Part shown: piece by piece, positions 54,958 through 63,143 of the stretch | Position numbering within the stretch: the first letter of the stretch is position 1 | Layout: the number at the start of each line of letters is the position of its first letter | Assembly (NCBI RefSeq): GCF_902459765.1 | Contig: NZ_CABPSP010000001.1 | Coordinates: 496,001 to 560,000, forward strand | Length of the DNA stretch: 64,000 nucleotides | Direction: 5' to 3' | Source: Pandoraea anapnoica | GTDB lineage: Bacteria > Pseudomonadota > Gammaproteobacteria > Burkholderiales > Burkholderiaceae | Position numbers and translations under genes: made by a program | Notes under the pieces: generated by a model | Told to the model about the DNA's origin: nothing | Databases searched by the model: none | The model's input: the letters and a program-made list of their open reading frames with translations, nothing else

Positions 54958-54970
54958 TCATTCGAGACGA

Positions 54971-56410
54971 TCAGGCGCGCTTGAACGGCAATTCGACTTC
55001 CGGCGGAATCGGGCAGACATACGGTTTGCCATGACGGCGTTCATGCAGCTCGGCCTTCGCCTTCTCAAGCGTTTCAGGCGAACGGAACAGGTCGATGGCG
55101 GACGCGGCCATTGTCTTGGCGGCCAGCACCATGCCCTTGTGCGCGAGCGAACTCTTGCCCTGCGCGACCAGTTGCCACGAGTGGAACGGCGTGCCGAAGG
55201 CATAGCATGCGGTAAAGCACTGCGCGGTCGGCGTAATCCAGCTGACGTCGCCCACGTCGGTCGATCCGTACAGCGTAGGTTCCTTGCCAGCCTGGAACAA
55301 GGCGACGTGATCGAACAACGGCTTCGGATTGCGCCATGCCTGACCGAGCGTGCGGGTCGCGCCCTCAATGTCCTCCGTCGAGAGCGACGTGTCCTGCACA
55401 TGCTTCGCGTATGCCATCTCGGCGTCGTCGTACTCGGGCGCACCGAAGGCTTCCAGATTGCGATAGACCACCTCGTTCAGCACGGTGTTCTGCACGAGGT
55501 TAGAGCAAGCCTTGTCGAACACGACTTCCATGCGGCACTCGGTCATGAGGGCCGCGCCTCGTGCGATGTTCGTCACTCGCTCGAACAGGTCCGAGGCCTG
55601 ATCGTTGCGCGGCGCGCGCACGAGGTAAAGCACTTCGGCATTGGCCTGCACCACGTTCGGTGACGTTCCGCCGGTCTGCGTGATGGCGCTGTGCACGCGC
55701 GCGTCGGGGAGCATGTGTTCGCGCATGTAGTTCACGCCGACGCTCATCAGTTCGACGGCGTCGAGCGCACTGCGTCCGAGGTGCGGCGAGCTGGCGGCGT
55801 GCGATGCCTTGCCGTGGAAGCGGAAGTACGCCTGCACGTTGGCAAGCGACTGCCCGGAAAACACGCCGTTGTGCACGGCGGGGTGCCACGAGATCGCCGC
55901 GTCCAGATCGTCGAAGAGGCCTGCCCGCGCCATGAACGTCTTACCTGAACCGCCTTCCTCTGCGGGGCAGCCGTAGAAGCGCACTGTGCCCGGCTGTCCG
56001 GTGGCTTCGAGATGCGATTTCACGGCGGCGGCTGCCAGATGCGCGGCAGTACCGAGCAGATGGTGACCGCATCCGTGACCGTTGCCATTGCCGATTTCCG
56101 TGGACGGCTGGCACGTCATGACATCGGCTTCCTGACTGAGGCCGGACAAGGCGTCGTACTCGCCGAGAATGCCGATGATCGGACCGCCGTGACCGGCTTC
56201 GGCGATAAACGCCGTGGGGATATCGGCGACACCGCGCGTCACGCGGAAGCCCGCCGCTTCGAGTGCTTCGATATGCAGGTCGCTCGACGCGAATTCCTCA
56301 TAGCGAAGTTCCGCCAGATTCCAGATCTTGTCGGCGAGTTCGGTGAACTGCGGACTGCGCGCATCGATGAAGTCGGCGACAGAAGCGTTCGGAGATGCGA
56401 TTTCAGACAT
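54971..56410 (-). CDS. M20 family amidohydrolase (AbgB-like)
   Basis: 479 residues, the length and style of AbgB/p-aminobenzoyl-glutamate hydrolase subunit B. Metal and catalytic motifs: GEYDAL, NGHGCGHHLLGTAAHLAAA, PAEEGGSGKTFMARAG and a C-terminal PFHSW. Residues around FHGKASHAASSPHLGRSALDAVELM belong to the dimerisation insert. Likely cleaves an aminoacyl amide in the cytoplasm. In a three-gene unit with an outer-membrane porin and an MHS transporter, divergent from a LysR gene. Escherichia coli pairs AbgB with AbgA and AbgT; neither is here, so the substrate may differ. Confidence 0.87.
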   Translation of the reverse strand: MSEIASPNASVADFIDARSPQFTELADKIWNLAELRYEEFASSDLHIEALEAAGFRVTRGVADIPTAFIAEAGHGGPIIGILGEYDALSGLSQEADVMTCQPSTEIGNGNGHGCGHHLLGTAAHLAAAAVKSHLEATGQPGTVRFYGCPAEEGGSGKTFMARAGLFDDLDAAISWHPAVHNGVFSGQSLANVQAYFRFHGKASHAASSPHLGRSALDAVELMSVGVNYMREHMLPDARVHSAITQTGGTSPNVVQANAEVLYLVRAPRNDQASDLFERVTNIARGAALMTECRMEVVFDKACSNLVQNTVLNEVVYRNLEAFGAPEYDDAEMAYAKHVQDTSLSTEDIEGATRTLGQAWRNPKPLFDHVALFQAGKEPTLYGSTDVGDVSWITPTAQCFTACYAFGTPFHSWQLVAQGKSSLAHKGMVLAAKTMAASAIDLFRSPETLEKAKAELHERRHGKPYVCPIPPEVELPFKRA

Positions 56411-56445
56411 GGTGTCCTCCAGGAGAGAGTGGGGCGATGGCGACG

Positions 56446-57504
56446 TCAGAACTTCTGACGAAAACCGAGTGCGAACACAACCGGATTGATGCCGGGCGCG
56501 CTGAGCGGATCGGCGCCAAACGAAATAGCCGATTGGCCGTAATTGCGGAAACCGCCCACGCGGGCGTACACGCCGGTGAGCTTCGAGAACTGGTAGTCGT
56601 AGCCGAGCAGCGCACCGAAGGCGTGATCGAACTTGCCGGAGACGTTGCGGTAGACAGCGCCCGCACGAATCACGTGTGGACCGCGCTGCCAGACCAGCCC
56701 GAGCGAATACACCTGAGCGTTGAAGGTGCCCGGGCCGTTCGGACGGTTCAGCACATAGCTGAGCGATCCCATCGTTTCGCCGAACTGATACGTCGCGCTG
56801 AGCATGTAGGCGTCGGTGCGCGGGCCGTCAGGTGCGCCGCCGGGCACGGTGCTCGTACCGGACCACACCGCGTTGTACGAGCCGGACAGCATCAGCGGGC
56901 CGCGTCCGTAGTTCACGACCGTGCCGATGTTGCTGGCGTTCGGACTCGAACCCGCCACGTTTCGTGTGGCGTACAGCACCGTGGCGCTGAGTCCGGCGAT
57001 GTCGGGTGTTTCATAGCTCACTGCGTTGTCCACGCGCGCCTGAATCGCCGCCGCGCCGGGACCGAGGTCGGAGACGACGAGTGCGCTGGTGGCATAGGGC
57101 GAGAGTTGCCCGACGGAATAAAACGGATCGATACCTTCCGGGCCGATGGCCGGGTACTGTTTGCCAAGCTTGATCGTCCCCCAGCGTGCAGACGACAGCG
57201 ATACGTTTGCTTCACGGTTGTAAAACGACGTGCTGCTTTGTGCGCGTCCGCTCATGAGGTCGAAGCCGCTCTCCAGGCGGAACGACGCACGTGTGCCGCC
57301 GCCGAGATCTTCCGTGCCGGTGAACCCCCAGCGTGATGTCGAGGCACCGCCCGAGAGCAGTTGCAGGTTCTGCTGCCCGCTGTTGCGCGAGTACATGAGA
57401 AAGCTGTCGACGGCACCGTAGATCTGAACGGAAGCACCGGCGGTGCTGGCGGCCGTCAGGGTGGTCAGCGCGACGGCCAGCGCGAGGGAATTGCGTGATT
57501 TCAT
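56446..57504 (-). CDS. Gram-negative porin (Omp32/OpcP type)
   Basis: 352 residues. Signal peptide MKSRNSLALAVALTTLTAASTAGA, mature start SVQIYGAVDSFLMYSRNSG, then GFTGTEDLGGGTRASFRLESGFD, a hallmark of beta-proteobacterial trimeric porins, and a C-terminal FALGFRQKF with terminal Phe. GGAG lies eight bases before the ATG. It lets small hydrophilic or anionic solutes across the outer membrane. Its place between transporter and hydrolase genes suggests substrate-specific uptake. Confidence 0.92.
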   Translation of the reverse strand: MKSRNSLALAVALTTLTAASTAGASVQIYGAVDSFLMYSRNSGQQNLQLLSGGASTSRWGFTGTEDLGGGTRASFRLESGFDLMSGRAQSSTSFYNREANVSLSSARWGTIKLGKQYPAIGPEGIDPFYSVGQLSPYATSALVVSDLGPGAAAIQARVDNAVSYETPDIAGLSATVLYATRNVAGSSPNASNIGTVVNYGRGPLMLSGSYNAVWSGTSTVPGGAPDGPRTDAYMLSATYQFGETMGSLSYVLNRPNGPGTFNAQVYSLGLVWQRGPHVIRAGAVYRNVSGKFDHAFGALLGYDYQFSKLTGVYARVGGFRNYGQSAISFGADPLSAPGINPVVFALGFRQKF

Positions 57505-57680
57505 GTGTCTCCGGATGTTCTTTTTGGTATGGCGGGCAATGGGCATGCGCAGATCGCAGGTACGCGTCATCCCCGGCCGCTTCACCGAAGTGTCGGCCTG
57601 TGTCTGTCTGTCGTTTGCGAGAAGCTCCGTGAGCGAGACGGGGCGGCTAGCGGGTCGTCATCACGGGGAAAGACTTGCGC

Positions 57681-59045
57681 TCAGGATTTCGGCGCAGCAT
57701 CGGAGGGGCGTTCAGGGAACGACCAAAGCGCGATCTGGCTGACGATGCCGCAGGCGAGGAGGTACCAGGCAGGGGACATGGCGTCGCCCGTGCGATGCAA
57801 CAGCCACGTGACGTTGAACTGGGCAAAGCCGCCGAAGATCGTCACGCCGAAGCTGTAGATCATGGCCAGCGCCGTGGCGCGCACACGCTTCGGAAACGCT
57901 TCCATAATCAGCAGAAAATACGAACCGGTGCCCAGCGTCGCGATGCCCATCACCAGGGTCACGATGCCGATCATCAGCGGCACCGACGGGGCCGTCGTCA
58001 GCCATTTGAACGCGGGATAGACGCACAACAGCGTGGCGAGCGACGTCACGATGACGATCGGCTTGCGACGCGAGAGACGGTCGGTGATCCACAGACCCGA
58101 GATCAGCGACGACACCATGATGATGCCGCCCGATGCGCAGCCCGCAAGGAACGACGTTGCGACCGGCAGATGCAGCGTGCGCACGCCGTAAGCCGGCATG
58201 AAGAAGACGATGATGTAGAGCATGGTCGTGCCGCCCACAAGCATCAGCGTGCCGAGTACGACGCGACCGAAATAGTGCTGCATGATTTCGGCCAGCGCGC
58301 TTTGCTCACGCTCGGGCGCTTCGAACGTTTCGTCGAGATGGCGTCGGATGTACATGCCGACAGGACCGACGAGCAAGCCCAGCAGGAACGGAATACGCCA
58401 GCCCCAGCTTTCCAGCGCGGTGGGTGTGAGCGTTGCGGACAGCAGTGCCCCGCACAGCGCGCCGCACAGGGCCGCCGCGCCCTGACTGATCATCTGCCAG
58501 CTCACCATGAAGCCACGGCGCGACATCGGCCCGGATTCCATCAGGAACGTCGTGGCCGCGCCGATTTCACCCCCGGCGGACAGTCCTTGAAGCAGGCGTC
58601 CCACGACGATGAGCACGGGGGCGGCGATACCAAGCGTGGCGTAGCCCGGCGTGAGTGCAATTAGCGCGGTGCCGACCATCATCAGCGCGATGGTGAGCGT
58701 AAGCGCTGCGCGACGTCCTGCGCGGTCCGCATAGTTGCCGATCAGAATCCCGCCGAGCGGACGCATGACGAAGCCCACGCCGAATGTCGCCATCGCCAGC
58801 AGCAACGGACCGGCACCCGAATCGACGGGGAAGAAGTTCTTGCCGATGATCGCGGCGAAGAAGCTGAAGACGGTGAAGTCGAACATCTCCAGCCCGTTGC
58901 CGACAGAGGTGGCGACAATCGTGCGGCGTCGCGCGCGACGCGCAGCGACGGTCTCTGCGGGACTTGCCTGACTGGCAGCAGGTCGGGCAGAACCGGCAGG
59001 CGTGGCGAGAGCGCCAGACAGGGGCGGGGCGGCGTCGTGCGTCAT
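57681..59045 (-). CDS. MHS-family MFS transporter
   Basis: 454 residues. After an Ala/Pro-rich N-terminus of 35 residues come 12 helices with MHS signatures: VGNGLEMFDFTVFSFFAAIIGKNFFP, GVGFVMRPLGGILIGNYADRAGRRAA, RLLQGLSAGGEIGAATTFLME, and SWGWRIPFLLGLLVGPVGMYIRRHLDET. GGAG lies nine bases from the ATG at 59045. H+ symporter for the substrate of the downstream amidohydrolase, presumably an acyl-amino acid or related acid. First gene of the transporter-porin-hydrolase unit. Confidence 0.9.
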   Translation of the reverse strand: MTHDAAPPLSGALATPAGSARPAASQASPAETVAARRARRRTIVATSVGNGLEMFDFTVFSFFAAIIGKNFFPVDSGAGPLLLAMATFGVGFVMRPLGGILIGNYADRAGRRAALTLTIALMMVGTALIALTPGYATLGIAAPVLIVVGRLLQGLSAGGEIGAATTFLMESGPMSRRGFMVSWQMISQGAAALCGALCGALLSATLTPTALESWGWRIPFLLGLLVGPVGMYIRRHLDETFEAPEREQSALAEIMQHYFGRVVLGTLMLVGGTTMLYIIVFFMPAYGVRTLHLPVATSFLAGCASGGIIMVSSLISGLWITDRLSRRKPIVIVTSLATLLCVYPAFKWLTTAPSVPLMIGIVTLVMGIATLGTGSYFLLIMEAFPKRVRATALAMIYSFGVTIFGGFAQFNVTWLLHRTGDAMSPAWYLLACGIVSQIALWSFPERPSDAAPKS

Positions 59046-59177
59046 ACAGGATGTCTCCATGCGAAGGGGGTGTCGTTCTGTCTATGCGCGCGACGATAAA
59101 AGGAGGGACGTTCGCGCGCATGCAACGATTCGGGCCGATCTTAATCAAGCCGTAATAATCCCGATACGCATAAATTC

Positions 59178-59189
59178 TTATCCTGATAA
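59178..59189. promoter_or_regulatory. Short TTATC/GATAA dyad in divergent LysR-MHS region
   Basis: TTATC-CT-GATAA (59178-59189) in an AT-rich stretch between the divergent genes, 37 bp from the LysR start. Its ATA/TAT content and position suit a LysR site, but the dyad is short. Confidence 0.4.
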
Positions 59190-59225
59190 CCTTTATTTAT
59201 CCGTCATAACCCTTAGTTTGCTGCG

Positions 59226-60155
59226 ATGAAACTGCATCAATTGCGCGCGTTACTGGCCGTCGCCGACACCGGGAGCATTCACGAAGCAGCGCGCACCCTG
59301 CACGTCACGCAGCCGGCCGTCACCCGCGCCTTGCGCGACCTTGAGACAGACATCGGCTTGATGCTGATTCTGAGAAGCTCGTCGGGGGTGTCGCTGACGG
59401 AGGAGGGGCGGGCGTTGCGCCAGCGTGCCGAGCTGATCGTCAACGAGATGGCGCGCACCGAAGCGGAGATGATGCGGTTGCGAGATACGCGTCAGGGGCG
59501 CGTGTCGATTGGCGTGACACCGCTCTCGGCGATTACCGTGCTGCCCAAGGCGTACAACCGCTTTCGGCAGACGATGCCCGACGTCGCATTGGAATTCTCG
59601 GAGTTCAGCGCGCCGCAACTGGTGGAGCAACTCAAGAGCGGCGCGATCGATTTTGCGCTGGGATCGGGGGTTGACGGACGCGAGTTCGGCACGGTGCGCG
59701 CGGTCCATCTGGCGACGTTTCCCATGTGGTTTGCCGTTGCCCGGCGTGGGCAATTGGCGAACGCGACGTCGCTGGCGGATTTGCAGAACGGCGAATGGCT
59801 GCATACGGGGCCATCCAGCGAATTTCAGGCGTTCCTGACCGAACTGTTCGCGCGTCAGGGGCTTGCGCCGCCGCGCCGCATCACGCGATGCGCCTCGCAA
59901 ACGCTCTTCTATAGTCTGGCGGTCAACAGCAACGTCGTGACGTCATGGACGCATCTGGCTTTGCGGACCGAAGGCGCTGCCGAAGAGCTGAAGACCCTCG
60001 ACCTCCTCGAACAGCCGCCCGCGCGCAATCTGTTCCTGCTGTTTCGCGACAGCGCGATTCTTACGGCCCCGGCAGAATACTTCGTGCGCTGCATCGAAGA
60101 CATCGTCAAAGCCGAGCGGGTCGCACAGCGTTCACGTAAATCGAAGTCGTTGTAG
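59226..60155 (+). CDS. LysR-family regulator of the amidohydrolase unit
   Basis: 309 residues. Helix-turn-helix LLAVADTGSIHEAARTLHVTQPAVTRALRDLETDIGLMLILRSSSGVSLTEEG, then an effector domain with GRVSIGVTPLSAITVLPKAYNRFRQTMPDV and LKSGAIDFALGSG. This is the GbpR/AbgR-like branch. It is divergent from the transporter-porin-hydrolase genes with 180 bp between, as abgR is from abgABT in Escherichia coli, so it very likely controls them. Confidence 0.88.
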   Translation: MKLHQLRALLAVADTGSIHEAARTLHVTQPAVTRALRDLETDIGLMLILRSSSGVSLTEEGRALRQRAELIVNEMARTEAEMMRLRDTRQGRVSIGVTPLSAITVLPKAYNRFRQTMPDVALEFSEFSAPQLVEQLKSGAIDFALGSGVDGREFGTVRAVHLATFPMWFAVARRGQLANATSLADLQNGEWLHTGPSSEFQAFLTELFARQGLAPPRRITRCASQTLFYSLAVNSNVVTSWTHLALRTEGAAEELKTLDLLEQPPARNLFLLFRDSAILTAPAEYFVRCIEDIVKAERVAQRSRKSKSL

Positions 60156-60166
60156 GGCCTTGCCGC

Positions 60167-61414
60167 TTACCAGTTGATATCGACGCAAAGCACATGAAGC
60201 CCTTGCTTCGCGGGCGACGCGATAGAGGCCGTCACGCACAAATGCGCTTCGTTGATCGAGAGATAAGGCGGCGTGAAATGCACTTCGCCAGGCGCGCGCA
60301 TGGCTTCGATGAAGTACGGACGCCGTGCCCAGTTCGCGCCTTCCGAATGCAGGAGCGGACGAAAACGTTTGGCGCGTTGCGACGAATGGCTGTGCGGCAG
60401 CACGTTGTCGCCGATCTGGCGGCCGACCGCGTCGAGCAGGAAGCAGCGTGCGGCGTCGGGCAGGGCGAGCAGGTCGTGCGTCGCCTGACGAATGTCCTGT
60501 CCCTGAGCGATGCGCGCGGCCGCCGATTCGATCCCGGCGACGTACGGCGCGAGTCGCGCATGCTGTGCCCGCTCGCGCTCGACGATCTGGGTGCGCAGCG
60601 CGGATGAGAGCGCGTCCATGCGCTCGGCCGCTACCTTCGGCGGCACGGGGTCGAAATCCGGCGCGGCGAAATACTGGCCTTGCACGAAATCGACATTACA
60701 TTCCAGCGCGATCAGCGCCTCGCGATCTGTTGTGAGGCCGCCCATCATCACTAACTGTCCCGATTCGTGCAGCAACGACACGAGACCGGGCAGTACGCGC
60801 GCCAGATGCGATTGCTCCGCCGCCTGCGCCAGAATGCCGCGATCCAGCACCACGATATCCGGACGCAGATCCCACACACGGTCGATGTTCGAGTGCTTTG
60901 CGCCGAAGCCGCCCAAAGCGATCAGGAAACCCGCCTTGCGCAGGCTGCCGACGATTGCGCCAAAGCGCGGTGTGTCGCCGCCGGCCTGTTCGGGCACCTC
61001 AAGCACAACGCGTTGCGGCGACAGACCGGTTGCCTTGAGCGTGGCGATCAGCGCGTCGCCGTAAACCGTATCCATCAGCGCGGCGGGGTGCAGATTCAGA
61101 AAGAGCCACGCATCGCGGCTGTCGAATTCATGGAAGTTGCCCAGGTGCAGCGACTCCGCGAGTCGCCCCAGCTCCAGCATGTCGCCATGACGCGCGGCCA
61201 TCGTGAACACTTCGTGCGACGGCGCGTGACGGCCCTGCGCGTCGTGCGCGCGCAGCGAAGCGTGATAGCCGATGGCGCGCCGGTGCGAGACCGAGAACAC
61301 CGGCTGGAAGACGCTGGAGATCGTGAAATCCCCGTATATGACGATGCGCCGACTGTCGTCGGCCGCCGTCATTCGTGGCGGCAGGAGTCCGGGGGCGTCG
61401 AGATCGATGGTCAT
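60167..61414 (-). CDS. Degenerate EAL-domain protein with C-terminal sensor-like domain
   Basis: 415 residues. The EAL fold can be followed (SVFQPVFSV, LFLNLHPAAL, VVLEVPE, QGQYFAAP) but catalytic residues are lost: EALLR reads His51-Ala-Ser-Leu-Arg55, DDFG reads Gly168-Gly169-Phe-Gly, KIDR reads Val189-Leu-Asp-Arg, and EGVET reads GGLTT. It should not hydrolyse cyclic di-GMP, and probably binds ligand or protein instead. The C-terminal 140 residues, with RRPYFIEAMRAPGEVHFTPPYLSINEAHLCVT, resemble a Cache/PDC-type sensory domain, here without membrane anchors. It is convergent with the LysR gene, 11 bp away. Confidence 0.8.
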   Translation of the reverse strand: MTIDLDAPGLLPPRMTAADDSRRIVIYGDFTISSVFQPVFSVSHRRAIGYHASLRAHDAQGRHAPSHEVFTMAARHGDMLELGRLAESLHLGNFHEFDSRDAWLFLNLHPAALMDTVYGDALIATLKATGLSPQRVVLEVPEQAGGDTPRFGAIVGSLRKAGFLIALGGFGAKHSNIDRVWDLRPDIVVLDRGILAQAAEQSHLARVLPGLVSLLHESGQLVMMGGLTTDREALIALECNVDFVQGQYFAAPDFDPVPPKVAAERMDALSSALRTQIVERERAQHARLAPYVAGIESAAARIAQGQDIRQATHDLLALPDAARCFLLDAVGRQIGDNVLPHSHSSQRAKRFRPLLHSEGANWARRPYFIEAMRAPGEVHFTPPYLSINEAHLCVTASIASPAKQGLHVLCVDINW

Positions 61415-61635
61415 GGTCGTGACAGGTGCAGACTCTAAGGATATGTACAGAATAGGAGAGCAAGAAGCGTGCTCAAAGGCGCGCGCTATTGTCCCCGATT
61501 TTCAGGGCGTTTTTCGTGCGTCTTGTGACGCGACGCACCAGAGAATGCCGCCCGCGCCCCAAAGTGGGGCGTGGATGCTGGGGATGGCGACACTCGCGCG
61601 CGCGGCATTGCCTTCCCGCGGGCTGCGTAGCTGAA

Positions 61636-62931
61636 CTAGGGTGCCAGCACCTGCGCCCGCCGGGCCACGCGTGCGAGCGCCAGCGCACAGACCGCGTTGA
61701 ACACGTGCAGGCCGCCTGGGCCGAGCAGCGTCACGGCTAGCGAGGCGATCATCGGCCCGAGCAGGCCGCCGACCGAAAAGAGGATGAGCAGCGTAGCGCT
61801 CACGCCGATACGTCGCTCCGGCTCGGTGCGGTCGTTCACATGGGACACGATCAGCCCGTACTGCGTGAAGTTCACGGCCGAGAACAGGAACATCAGCACG
61901 AAGACCAGCCAGTGCGCCTGAATGAAGATGAGCGGTGCGCAGAACGCGACCGACGCCAGCGCCAGACGCCGCGACACCGTGCGCCGGTCCATGCGGTCGG
62001 ACAGACGTCCCACCGGCCATTGCATGAGCAGTGCGCCGAAGAGCGCCACGCCCATTAGCGTCGACAGACTGCCGATGGAAAAGCCGATGCGCGTGAGATA
62101 GACCGGCATCATCGCGTAGAACGCGCTGTACAGGAACCCCGCGAGAACGCAGCCCGGAATGGCAATCGGCGTGGCGCGCGCCATTTCCGTGACGCTGTCG
62201 AACAAACTCATCGCCGGTTGTTTGACGAGACGCTCGTCGGCCACGCGCGTGGGCCAGCCCTGCATCAGCGTGATCGGCAGAATGGCAGCGACGAACAATC
62301 CGGCGACGAGCAGCAACTGCCCTTCGCTACCGGCCTCGCCGATATTGAGCAGGAACTGGCCGGTGCTCACCGCGAGGTAGTTGATCGTGAGGTACGAGCC
62401 GAACACGCGCCCGCGCATGGTGTTCGGCACCGACCCGTTGAGCCAGCTTTCCACCGTGGTGTACATGCCCATCAGCGCGAGGCCGGTGCCCACGCGAAGC
62501 AGACAAAGCAACAGCATCGACTCGGAGACCGCGAAGCCCATCACGAAGAGGGCGCCCAGCGCCGTGAACGCCACGAACGCGCGATGCTGCCCGATGCGCT
62601 CGATCAGCGACCGGTTGTAGAACGCTCCGAGCAGGAAGCCCGCGTAGTAGCACGACTGGATCACCCCGATGGTGAACGTCGATGCGCCGAACTTCAGGGC
62701 ATGGAAAGGCACGGCAGTGACGAACAGTCCGTTGCCCACGACCAGCACGCCGTAGCCCAGCAGAATGCCCATGAGCGCGGGATAGATGCTGATGGGCAGG
62801 GGAACGGTGTCGGCCGGGGCAGGGCCGGGTGGCGTCGACGGCGCACCCAGCAGCGAGGCTTCGGACAGCGGGCCGGGACGATCGGGCTCGTCTTCGGCAA
62901 TGGCAGGATCTAGCGACGGATCGCGTTGCAT
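61636..62931 (-). CDS. MFS transporter (YcaD-like)
   Basis: 431 residues from ATG 62931; a GTG at 63009 would add 26 residues. A Pro/Asp-rich N-terminal tail of about 45 residues precedes 12 helices. FVTAVPFHALKFGASTFTIGVIQSCYYAGFLLGAFYNRSLIERIGQHRAF and GLALMGMYTTVESWLNGSVPNTMRGRVFGSYLTINYLA are typical of the YcaD/UMF1-like MFS branch. Substrate unknown; such proteins are often annotated as sugar or drug transporters. It stands alone, 221 bp from the EAL gene. Confidence 0.83.
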   Translation of the reverse strand: MQRDPSLDPAIAEDEPDRPGPLSEASLLGAPSTPPGPAPADTVPLPISIYPALMGILLGYGVLVVGNGLFVTAVPFHALKFGASTFTIGVIQSCYYAGFLLGAFYNRSLIERIGQHRAFVAFTALGALFVMGFAVSESMLLLCLLRVGTGLALMGMYTTVESWLNGSVPNTMRGRVFGSYLTINYLAVSTGQFLLNIGEAGSEGQLLLVAGLFVAAILPITLMQGWPTRVADERLVKQPAMSLFDSVTEMARATPIAIPGCVLAGFLYSAFYAMMPVYLTRIGFSIGSLSTLMGVALFGALLMQWPVGRLSDRMDRRTVSRRLALASVAFCAPLIFIQAHWLVFVLMFLFSAVNFTQYGLIVSHVNDRTEPERRIGVSATLLILFSVGGLLGPMIASLAVTLLGPGGLHVFNAVCALALARVARRAQVLAP

Positions 62932-63050
62932 TCGATTTCGAGGGCTCGCGGGCCAGAGAATTGGGGGCAAAGGCTTGCACGAGCGTTCATCATCGCACGA
63001 TGAAGACACTTAGGCGAACTGATCACGGTGACGCGTGTACCGTCGAACCC

Positions 63051-63088
63051 AAAAAACAAAGGCGTGTCCCGATGCAGGACACGCCTTT
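63051..63088 (-). terminator. Intrinsic terminator of the right-edge MHS gene
   Basis: AAAGGCGTGTCC (63058-63069) pairs with GGACACGCCTTT (63077-63088), 7-nt loop. On the minus strand the stem is followed by TTTGTTTTTT, a good T tract. It also separates this gene from the MFS gene to the left. Confidence 0.9.
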
Positions 63089-63143
63089 CACGTCTTCCTT
63101 CAACGCCGCTCCCTCGTAAGTGGCGTCATGCGTCAGACAGCAA

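Noticed and set aside
60167-61414. EAL gene as frameshifted or misread
   Set aside because: All fold landmarks occur in order in one frame; only catalytic positions are altered.
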